The notes beneath the pieces are model-generated. The model saw nothing but the letters and a program-made list of their open reading frames with translations, had not been told where the DNA came from and did no database searches. A stretch of DNA of 64,000 nucleotides from Takifugu bimaculatus. Lineage: Eukaryota > Chordata > Actinopteri > Tetraodontiformes > Tetraodontidae. Below, one piece after another: positions 1-10,300 of the stretch. The stretch lies in assembly GCA_004026145.2 (NCBI GenBank), contig CP034986.1, forward strand, positions 15,920,304 through 15,984,303, given 5' to 3'. The position numbers were made by a program, and so were the translations under genes. Numbering within the stretch: position 1 is the stretch's first letter; every line of letters begins with the position of its first letter.

Positions 1-24
1 AGCCAACAATGTGGTGATACTTAC

Positions 25-106
25 ATTTCTATGGAATTTGGTGAAAGAGTGAATCATATAAAATCTGTGCATATATACTATAGCGGTGTTTATGATCAGT
101 TGAGAG
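25..106 (-). CDS. ccnt2: ccnt2 coding exon 2
   Basis: 82 bp: one base of Val53 plus 27 codons, from SQLIINTAIVY to TKFHRN. It is flanked by a GCAG acceptor (110-107) and a GTAAGT donor (24-19). The next exon lies outside the window. Confidence 0.92.
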
Positions 107-773
107 CTGCGTGAAGCAGTTAAGGTGGAACACATGTAGAGGAACAAGGTTATGACGGCTTTATTACCGCCGAGCTCGCCTTGAGCCACTAGCTATGGAA
201 ACGTGACAAAGACAAGAGGCGGATAATCGCGCTTCGCTACGGAATAGTGCAAATCGGTGACCCACGATCGCAGTGCTGCACTAATGTACACCTTCAATCG
301 GTGTTTTTTCTCATTTGTCGCGGCGCTAACAATAGAAACAGCTGCCCAACGAGACAAAACAAAAGCTTAGCTAAAGCCTAGGCCGCGACACTTTTCTAGA
401 GAGCTAAATACCGAGACGCTGCTCGCATTCATCCGACCTCCTTTTTGACAAAAGAGCGCATTTGCGTGACGGATAAACTTATTTAAAGACCGAGGGTTTG
501 CAGGGATCGTTACACGACAAATTCTTGTTATTCTGACCGGGCCTTATTTAGCCAATGCTAAGTCGAACGCAGGTTTTCAGCCGGCCGGCTAGCATTCAGA
601 TTTCATAAAGGATACACGTTGAGTCTCTGGCCTATGTCTTGGATCAGGTTGGCGGCTTGCTGTCGGTACGAAAGCTCTCTGTCAGCCTCTATTCCGCAGC
701 GTCTTGACGGCGTGTTTTCCAGCTGATCCCGGGTAAAGAGCCATTTCGTAGAAGGTCCCCGGTGCACCGCCAT
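25..773 (-). CDS. ccnt2: Cyclin T2 (ccnt2), first two coding exons, partial
   Basis: Cyclin T2 pairs with CDK9 to form P-TEFb, the nuclear kinase that releases paused RNA polymerase II. Two joined exons (773-616 and 106-25) encode the first 80 residues, the start of the N-terminal cyclin box. The segments LENTPSRRCG, RQQAANLIQ and NTAIVYMHRFYM are those of cyclin T. The choice of T2 over T1 rests on ENTPSRRCG and SFTKF (T1 has ENSPSRRFG and SFTQF) and on the neighbour tmem163. The start at 773 has G at -3 and G at +4 and aligns with the human start; an in-frame ATG at 875 would add an unmatched extension. The exon 2 donor (GTAAGT) sits at 24-19, so the gene continues beyond position 1. It is divergent to tmem163, with 1.6 kb between start codons. 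Confidence 0.93.
107..615 (-). other. ccnt2 intron 1
   Basis: A short intron of 509 bp with many CpG sites in its first half (as transcribed), probably the downstream part of the ccnt2 CpG island. I see no gene or repeat in it. Confidence 0.7.
616..773 (-). CDS. ccnt2: ccnt2 coding exon 1
   Basis: Encodes residues 1-52 plus two bases of codon 53. It ends at a GTATCC donor (615-610). The codon is completed as Val by the C that opens exon 2, giving RLNVSQL as in other cyclin T proteins. Confidence 0.93.
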
Positions 774-1000
774 TACGCTCCCACAGCTAAGCCCGACGGT
801 GTTAGCATCGGGAGGGAGTAGCGCTTCGGAGCACCGGAAACACAAAATGAGTCGGAGACGAGACAGTCGACACACACGGAAGAAACGGCGGCTGTTTGGC
901 TACAGCGCCCCGTGTGGTCGGGAGACGAACTGAGGACTTTTCTTGCGTAATGTTGCCCCTGTCCCCCAGCCAAGAGGGACTTTGATATTTCCTGCATGAA
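774..1000 (-). promoter_or_regulatory. ccnt2 5' UTR and CpG-rich promoter region
   Basis: CpG-dense, without an obvious TATA box, directly upstream of the ccnt2 start codon. The transcription start cannot be placed from sequence alone. CpG density falls off beyond about 950, where the DNA becomes AT-rich. Confidence 0.45.
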
Positions 1001-2190
1001 TGAATTAAGTTTGGATAGTAATAAACAGGAAGACAGGACTTCACAATGACAACTCAAATATTTTTCAGCAGTTTGTTGAATAAAAGGCATGTTTCAGCAA
1101 ATTATGCTTATAAAGTTTTTTTTTTAATTATTTGTTATTGTCATGACTTGTCTCATTTGAGTGATAACTCATGAGATAATGGTACAAAAATCACGACAGA
1201 AAGTGTAATACGTAAACTATGGGAATATTATTCTCGTACATGTATTACTGTCTTTCGACCACTAGATAGGCAACGGAGACTGCGAAATTCGTAGCGCTCA
1301 GCTTGCCCTAGAAATGTTGTACTATCTGTAGTCCAGGGGGCATTGCGTTCCTTTAAATATATCAGATATTCAGTATCAAACGTAATTTTGATGGCGTTAA
1401 ATTAAAATGGAAAATTTAGAACAACAAATAAGAGTTCCCCACGATAGAACATTAATTCTCCGACATTACAAGCAGTGATGGACTGTCAATAAATGGATTA
1501 ATTCATTTATTGTACTTTCAACGACAGCCCGGTCTCCTAATCCAGTTGCCATGCAACATGCATTTTATTTGACATATTCTGTATTTTATCAATTAGACAC
1601 ATATAGATTATAAATAAGTCGCATTTTGTCAGTAATATTGGATATGTATAAATATAGTTAGTACGCATAAATACTTTGTTTTTACTTAAATGTAACTATT
1701 TGCCTACTGTTTCCAACACTCCACCATGTTATTTTATATAGTAAGTGTATTTACCCCGATGGTAAATCACGACAAATCTCGTTTTCACTTGTGTTATACT
1801 AATGGTGTCACTGTATAAACTCACTGACACACAAAACCTATAAAATAAGCCTGTCAAACATCGTTAAGGATCCTGCTCTGCCCGAAGGTCTCGGTGCCCG
1901 CCTCCACGACGTGCGTGGCGAGGTCGCCGGAATTCCAGCGCCATAGTAATTAGAGTCCATGTGTGGTAGATCATTCTCACCACGTCGTGAGGCTGCGGTG
2001 AATATTGACTCAAGTCTCTGGTCCACATTGATGCGCGCAGCGCACGCATTAATGTGGACATTCTACTTCCTGTTACCTCCTTCAAAATAATTACTACGTG
2101 TTAAATTCAGACGTACTGCGGTTTAGGAAGTCTGGTGTCTAGTCGGGTATCAAATGAACTTTTATTTTGAAGGATACTTCCTTTAATTTC
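1001..2190. other. Spacer between the divergent ccnt2 and tmem163 genes
   Basis: From 1001 to about 1850 the DNA is AT-rich with no recognisable gene. A CpG-rich patch lies at about 1860-2060 and ends in a hairpin (2021-2059). In human this interval contains ACMSD; none of its coding sequence is visible here. Short reading frames in the CpG patch resemble no family I recognise. Confidence 0.6.
2021..2059. repeat. Hairpin-forming inverted repeat upstream of tmem163
   Basis: Arms 2021-2035 and 2045-2059 pair over 15 positions, one a G-T pair. The outer nine bases (GTCCACATT and its complement) match perfectly and the inner part is GCG-rich. It lies about 290 bp upstream of the tmem163 start codon. 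Confidence 0.65.
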
Positions 2191-2349
2191 CGGTGCTGTT
2201 TCGTCTACGTTGTGGTGTTTGGCGCAACCGGACCCGCTGCCGCGCGAGGTGTCTCCCTCACTCCTCCCCTCGCCGGCTCTCTCCCTGTCTGTCTCACCCA
2301 GGTGCGACATTTCTGGAGCGCCTCATTGGAACCGTAACCATCCGAGAAC
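2191..2349 (+). promoter_or_regulatory. tmem163 5' UTR / CpG-rich promoter-proximal region
   Basis: GC- and CpG-rich sequence immediately before the tmem163 start codon, continuing into exon 1. No TATA box is evident at a sensible distance. The transcription start is inferred only from composition. Confidence 0.45.
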
Positions 2350-2551
2350 ATGACGGACTCCGCACCGCCAGACTCCACCGCCGTCCCGGACGGGGTTTTA
2401 GTCTTGGACCCCACGGCGGTGAACGGTCAGTGCCGGCAGGAAAACATCCAGCAGCCGGAGCAACAAGCGCAGCAGCCCAGCACAGCAAGTCAGGAGGAAG
2501 GTTTCAAGATGGACCAGGAGATGAAGATAACAGACAGTGTCGACGACCGAG
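2350..2551 (+). CDS. tmem163: tmem163 exon 1 (coding part)
   Basis: Codons 1-67 plus one base; the cytosolic N-tail with the Gln-rich run QQPEQQAQQ. It ends at a GTAGGC donor (2552). The phase-1 junction completes Gly68 with exon 2 (DDRG-LLESS; human EDRG-LLESS). Confidence 0.93.
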
Positions 2552-4319
2552 GTAGGCGGTGAAACTTTCAGACGGCCCGTCGCCATGGCGCACTCCGTGC
2601 GTAATACCGCGGCTGCTGGTTGTTCCTGCGCAACATGGACACATAAACAAGTCTGCTTGTGTTGTACAGCTGGAACATCCATACTTTTGCAGCTGTGGCT
2701 CATGATCCAGCAGGAGGAATCATTGGAAAAGCTTTGCATTTGAAACGCAGATTTGGCCCCTTCAGTGTATTTATCTACTTTCTTGAGCTGAGATTACAGG
2801 TTTTGTGGATGCATGCGGGCAGCCATTTAAACAGAAGCAGGTGTTCAATGTCTTTAATATGGCGCAGCAGTAAGTGTCCATGCACCCCCAAAACACCAGG
2901 GGGGATAATTCAACTCTGTAAAAGAAAAGATAGGGGGGCAGCATAAAAGGTTCCTTATACATGCATACATTATTTTAATGATGGCAACAAATTTGAGAAT
3001 GCACCCTCGAAATGACAAAAGATGACAGAAACCCATTTTGCCTTTAAATTGAAACAAACAAATGTCCTGATAAGGATCTGCTGTCCCCCCCCCCCCTCCC
3101 CCAGACTGCTCAGCAACAGCAGCAGCGCCAGCGTTTAATCAGACTTCTTGTCATGTTCCGCTTGTTTTTCCACCAACATTTATCTGCCACACGGCTCACA
3201 TGGTTTCATTTAAAGCAATGCTGGAATCTCGCAGTCATGGTAATGGCCCAACAACCGTTGGATTGTCTGTTACTATGACGGCGTGATTATTGACTCACAG
3301 CAGAGGAAGTGTAAGTGACTTCGACAACGTTCACATCCTGTCCCATCAGGCGCTGTCCCTCCTCAGCAGACGCACTCTTCCTTCACAATAGGTCCAAAGG
3401 GTTCTGAGGTAGAACCCAAAGCTGTGTTCCCATGTACGCGTCGGCAGTGTCCCATCTGTTGTCGTCCGCAGGTCTTTTGGAGAGCAGTATGCGTCTGAAG
3501 CCTCACGAGGCGCAGAGTTACCGCAAGAAAGCTCTGTGGGTTTCCTGGGTGTCCATAGCAGTCACCATCATCCTGGCCATCGTCGCTTTCAGTGAGTGTC
3601 TCCTTTCATGAGTCCTCCGTCTCCCCGGATGTGGCGCTTTTTACATTTTTGGGAAAGAAATGAAAACAAAAACAGTGCAGAAAGGTTCTGCAGGCTGCTG
3701 CTTGGACCTTCAGTCAAAGGACGGGGTTGTTCTTTACTGCTCAGAGATCAGCGAGCGTGTGCAGGCTCATTAGGTCTGAGGCCTCAGTAGGTCCTGCAGC
3801 CTGATTCTACAGTTCAGTCTGAACGTCTTGATCTTGCCTCATCCTGGTTTCACTCTGTGAAATTAGAGGTTTGCAGGTTGTGTCAGAAAATGTCTTCTGC
3901 AATCACCTCAGATTATTTGCCGTCACTTTTGCAAGTGACGGCAAATAAAAAGTTAATGCAGACAGTGGGACCAGGATGGAGTGAGTCTTCCTCCTCCTCT
4001 TCATGTCTTTCGAGTTTGTTTGAACTTCAGAAGGGAACGGAGATGAATGAGGGGACTAACGCAGAGTCACGCCAGACATTAATCGTTGCTATGTGGAGAC
4101 TAACTGGTCTTGAAAATGTGATTTCAGAGTCATGATTTGATTGGTTTTCCTGTGGTCACAGTTGAGCTTTTGGCTCCAGATTTGTGAAAATGTTTTTGAG
4201 TCAGGATGCTTTTCTGACCTTCACACAGCTTTTTTTTATTTTATTTTTTTTTAACTTTGCTGCCTCTTTCAGTTCTGGTAAAAGGAACTCTGCAGAGTCA
4301 CAGAACATTCCTGCATCAC

Positions 4320-4398
<79 letters not shown>

Positions 4399-7300
4399 CA
4401 TTTACAAGTACCAAATCCTTATTTTGGAGTATTTGATGCTTGAGGTTAGAACTGAGTTTCAGTTCAGGTCAGCAAGTTCCCTGAGATGATCTAGAAGAAA
4501 TCCCACAGAGACAAGTGTGTGTGTGTGTGTGTGTGTGTGTGCGATTTGGACCTAGTGCTGCTCATCTGCAGCTGCTGTTGATATTAATAATGCAAATGTG
4601 TGACTGAGTCTAACCTTTGTACAACATTACCAGTAGGAATAATTGATATCGCTGCTAGTCTGTTTAATTTTCCCAGCAGGCGAACACACGAGAGCCGCCA
4701 TGATTTTACTTGAAGCTGCATGAAGCCTCTTTAGAATGAACATCCTGTTGGATTGACACTGTTAGAAGGAACTCTTGTTAAAGCGGCCTATAAACCCATC
4801 ACTTGTGTTTATCCTGTGTACTCAGCTGTGAAGCTCACAGTAAATAAGAACCTTTTTTTCTTTTCGAGTCCTTTGAGCAGCGACAGTCTTGTGTGAAAGT
4901 TGGTTCTTTCAGGCAGCACCGATGACACTTGGACAGAACTTTACAGGAGTAATAGAGCTGACGCACCTGGCGTACAGGACTGCCTCAGCGGGCCTGGCGT
5001 GGTGTCCTGCAGACTCTTTATTCTGAAGCACACTCCTGCACAGGTGATCTCTAATCCCCCCACTCTCTGATGCGTACCAGATATGCTTATGATGCTGAAG
5101 TCGAGTGGCTCTGGTCAGGCTCAATCATTCTTGCTTCCCCTGTTGCCAAGAGCAAGGATGTAACGTGCATGTATTAAATGTCGATGGTGCCAGGACGGCT
5201 TTAGCATAATACCCAGGACAGCTCATCTACTCATATTTAGATTAAATATATCTTTTAAGAAATCTGATGAAAAATAAAAACTGTTTCTACTCACTGTATT
5301 AGAAATGTATCTAAGCTAATTGATTAGTAGCTTAGCAGACATTTAAATAATAGTTAAAGCTGAGTTTCACCCAGAACTTTTTGATTGTAGAGGAGTTTTG
5401 GTGCAGTTTTGGTGCACCAACGTGCAGAGATCAACACCGTCATTCGGCCAAATGTAAAAACAACCGGAACAGCAAAATGTTGCAGTGGCTCCAATAATCC
5501 AGCCGAGCCCGAATGGTGTTTTGATCTCCCCTTCACATGTGACGTGCAGGGACGAGCAGGGGGACCAGGAGACCAGAAACTCACGGAGTGAGCGGTGACG
5601 CAGGAGCTCCTTCTCTGCTGACACCCGACCAGCTTTCTTGGGAACCAATTAGGCGCCGTTGGGCTGAGAGTTTACACCACTGCAGTACCACCGCAGATTA
5701 ATTGACACATTTTTCTTTCCTTTTTGTTTCTGCTCCTAAGGAAGGAAGTAGGAGGAGAGCAGGGAAGGTAGGATGAGTGAGAGGGAGCAGACCAGGATCC
5801 TTTAAGCACCCAGAACATCCCAAACAATAGAATTCCCACTGGTGCAGTGGATGGAGACTGTTTCCTTGATGTGAGAGTCGATTTTTAGAATGAAGCCGTC
5901 AGTCTCGCATGAGAAAAGCTTTGTTTTTTGTGCTCAGACAAGCGCAGTTGACATGTAAACAAAAGAGCACTTGTGCTTCATTATGTCAATCTTTAGATGA
6001 CACACAGTGGCGTCCCCACACTCCCTCCTACTCTATTTTCTTTCATTTCAACAGCTGTCAATGAGCATTTGCTGCTGCATAAATCTTTTCATAAGACATG
6101 AGCTGTGCAGTTTTGCTTTTTTTTATACAAAAACAACCATCCATCTTTGTAATCCTGTCCTCGAGAACATGTGCGGTCTTCAGGAGTGATGAGGAAGGCT
6201 GGCAGGAGGTGTTGGTGTCGATTGTTAATGCCTCTGTGGGGCTGCAGACCTCAGATATTGTAAAAAAAACAACAAAAAAAGCCCCACCAATTGTGTTTGC
6301 CAAGGAATCAGAGGGCAGCGCCGACTCCAGCTGCTTTTTTGAGGTTTGGGCTGAAGTGGAAGAGCGTCGCCGACCCAAGAAACGGTGTTAAAAGTGGGAA
6401 GGAGAAAGGGGAATGGCTGAACGATGAATATGTGGTTCTGCTTAGCAACTAAGGGGGGAGTGCAGAGAAAGAGAGACCAGAGTGCTTCTGCATTCAGAGC
6501 TGAGGCAAGTTGCCGGTCCCCAGTGAGTCTTGCTAAAAATAAACCCTGGGTGGAGACGAGAGGATTCCTCCCCTCCTATCTATCTGCATCTCTGGTTCGT
6601 TTCATCATCCTGCCCTCCTTCCCTTCCCTGCTGCAGAACCACCATCAAAGGCAGCACCATCAGGTGGCCTCACCTTCGCTGCACGTGGGAGAAAAATCCC
6701 CCCGAAACACAAGCACATCTGTTAAACTCCAGTGATGAACAGGGCCCCCCGATCCAAGTGGTGCTTTATTTTATATCTATTCTAAAATGACGTTAAAGGT
6801 GGGAGACAAACTGTAGGGAATTTTACAGTCTTTTCTCATTAGCTGTTTTCTCCATTTCCTTCCAGCTGTTTCCGTCATGCGTCACAGCGCCTCGGCTTTT
6901 GGATTTGCTGTAAGTCTCCACTGTTTTACATCGACAGTAGCTCATCATTGAGACTGATTTCTCTCTCCCTCTCTCTCTCTGTAGTTTGACGCCACTCTGG
7001 ATGTGCTGTCGTCGGTCATAGTTCTGTGGCGGTACGGCAACGCCGCAGCTGTCCACTCAGCTCACCGTGAATACATGTAAGTACAGCCGAAAGTCAGGCC
7101 CAGCGGCCAGGTCTTATCATAAAAATGATATTTGCACAGTCGGTTTTAGATGGAGGGCCTTTGTCAAGTCCCATGAGCTTTTAATTGGAGAACTCGGACA
7201 AAGTTCAGGAAGTTGCTCTGGCAGTAACTGGCTTGACTGAGTTATTACAATTGCCACTGGACTCACAAGTAAACATGGACACACAAACACACAGAAAGTG

Positions 7301-10300
7301 AGCAGGCACTCGGAAGCACCCACACTATCCTGCACTAGTATGTCAACACTATAGTGTTGACATACTATATAGTGCCGTACTATATATGGCAGTATTTCTG
7401 GCATTTTTGCCCAGAGTGAGGGCTATAGCAGTTGCCAAGGTAACCAGTTTGAGATGTCAAAACAAGACGAATTAGGGTCATGAAGCCAGATGAAAATATG
7501 CATCAATCTCGAGCTGTTATCGCACAATGCACCTGAGGCTGGATGGATGTGTTCCTCCACTTGACTCGATTGTTTGTGTTGCTGTTGAAGCTGCTGTTGT
7601 TGTTTTGATTATTGTTGGTCAACAGGCGAGGATGATTACATCCGCTGCACCTGACAGGCCCACGGGAGCAGGTAGAACGCTTCCTGAGTGAGCGTGTGTG
7701 CGTGCGCGTGGGTGTCTGTGTTTCTATGTGCGTGTCCTGCTGTGGACTTCCTGAATAGATGTCTGGCGTTGCCGTGGTTACCTCATCGGCGGAAGCCCTG
7801 ATCACCAAGCATGGCTGGAGAGCAGCCTTCAGAATTAAAGAGGCTTCGGTGGCCATGCATGACCGGCACATATGCTGCGGCCACTCTCGGCTCCCTCTGG
7901 GCTTTGTTAATTGGACATCTGCAGCTGCCGAAAGGGCCTCAGCTCACTCGCTGGTGTCACACATTTATCAGCCATTCAGACGTTTTAAACCATCCTGGCA
8001 TGTACGCTAGCATACTTGTATCAAGATGTACGTATTGGCGTTATTGGACAAAAATACAGAACTTGGAACCTAATTTCCAGGTTCTCTCAGAGATTCCCCA
8101 AGGATCCTCACAGACATTCCCTCCCTGTTATGTTTGTTAAATATGGAAACAGCACGGCATCAAAATATGCCCAGAATGAGGTCAGCAGTGTGTAAATTTA
8201 TGAAAATGAGTGCGATGGTTTGAAAAACAGCCGCAGCGTGGAGATGCTCTCCATACTTGATCAGCTCTATGAGGTCATGTCATTCCTTTTAACTTGCCTC
8301 CTGCCTGTACTCAGTGGAGCTGAGCAAGACTTGATCGCTCCTTCCTCTCCTCCACTACAGAGCCTGCGCCATCCTAGGTGTGATTTTCATCCTGTCTTCC
8401 ATGTGCATTCTGGGTAAGGCCATTCACGACCTGGCTACCAAGCTGCTGCCTGAAGTCGTAAGTATCGGGAAATGTCTGAATATGCTGCCGGGGTCAGATT
8501 TAGATTTATATGAGAGATTTGGATTAAAGCATCAACCATATGGGACAGATTATATCAGCCATTCAACACTGGAGGGAAATAAACAACATTCTGCGTGTGT
8601 TGCATTATTACTGTCAGCTAAACATTAAAACTGGGTCAATTAAAAGTCTTATCCGCCTCTCAGGTCAGAATCCTGAATTTAGGCCCAAAGTCTGGTTTAT
8701 AATCAGATTTCTGGTGGAATTTGCTGCTGCTTTTAATGCCAGATTGTAAAAAAAAAAGGCTCCATCTGACCAGGATGCATCCAACAGCCAGAGTCAAGGA
8801 TTTCACTCAGTCCCGAATAAAACCAGAAATCCCCGTCCACCCCATGTCTGTGTCTAATAATATCTTATCAAAATCGGAGTGTTTTTCTCAGACTCCAGGA
8901 TAAACAACATGCAGACAGATGTTACAGACTTGTTTGGTTTTTCCCGTTTTGGCTGTTTCTAACCGCAATCTTGCCTCTAATCAGAAGAAGTCAATAAATC
9001 CAGCTCAGGTTTTTAGATTCCGCTGATACAGATCGAACAAACTGAACTTCTTTTTTTTTTCTCCCTTTGACGTGTGTGAACGTGTGTGAACGTGTGACGG
9101 TGTTGTTACTGCTCTCAGGTGTGAACGCTCATGAGGATTCTCACTTTCTGAAATAGCCTCATCACCCCGTTGCCTGGCAATAGTACTCGTCTCAGAAACA
9201 CCGTCGAACGTGAGGGCAGTAATGAATTAATATGCAAGATGGCTGAATTGTTGTTGAGATTACTGCTGCTCAGGGCGGTCACGATTTTTTTTTAAATTAA
9301 AACGGCAGTTTCAGTTTCAATTGAGTGTAAAAATTTCAATTTTAATTTCAATTTTATCATCTGACTTCCGAGCCGTCGGATCAAAATGCTGCATGCCTGA
9401 GCTTTGTAAACAAAGACTGGTGCCCCTAGTGGTGGACTGCGGCATAGCTCATAAATTCCTTTCAAAATTCACTGTTTTTAGATGTGTCAACAGTTTGCAC
9501 CATAGTGATGTTTTTTATCCATCTATTAATTTAATCACATTTATATCTGTTTATGTTGAATGCGCAGGAATTATGTCACTGTAGCGACAGATCAGCCAAT
9601 ATTCAGTTAGTCTCAAATCATCTGCTCCAGCCAAAATAAAACCCACGATATGCATACGTGTGTTTGCTCTGCTTGGACGCTGGAGGAACTTTCATGCTAT
9701 TGTTGACGTTCTCATAGTCTGCATCCAGCGTCAGGACAGAAATGATGAGAAGTGTCTCAAACAGCCTCTGCGGCTCTCTTGAGCTCCCGATCCAATTAGC
9801 TGCGGAGATCCGTTATTGATTTATCAGCCCGGCTGTGTTTTTCCATCTCCCCACATGGAGCCTCAGAAGGGAGGGGGGAGGGCCAGAGCATCACCAGACT
9901 GACTGTGGGAGCGCCGGCGAGGCAGACAGACTGTGTTTATCAGAGGCGGCCTGCTCCTCTGCTGCCGCGCATGCTTCTCCTGCTGCAGCGGTCTCTGGTC
10001 CAACTCGCCTCCTCTTCCTCCTGGATGAGCAGCAGCTGAAACAGCATCACTCTGTAGTAATTAACAAAGTCAGTGTGTTGTCCTCATGGGGTTGACAAAC
10101 CTGTTAAGCCTTTTTTGTTTAAGTTTCTGCCTGCGCTTCTCTCCCCCCTCAAGAGCAAACGCTTGGACGCTGCTTCATATTTAGGGCTTTGAGTGTCTGG
10201 TGGAAGCGTCGCCCCGTGTTCCCAATCAGGACGGGGCCCCCGTAACCAGCTCCGCCTGCGTGCGTTCGCTGCCCGTCTCCCGGGGACGAGCTCAGCCGAA

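Larger units (their letters stand above)
3592..6865 (+). other. tmem163 intron 2
   Basis: Holds a hairpin (3913-3948), a long CA microsatellite (4318-4400) and a GT microsatellite (4515-4541). The rest shows no coding homology; reading frames of 90-106 codons here are not convincing. Confidence 0.6.

Noticed and set aside
603..875. Longer ccnt2 start at 875 giving an extra 34 residues
   Set aside because: The extension matches nothing in cyclin T, while the ATG at 773 aligns with the human start and has a strong initiation context. The last codons of that frame (616 downward) run into the intron.
4201..4489. Open frames rich in Thr-His or Cys-Val repeats
   Set aside because: Pure translation of the CA microsatellite.
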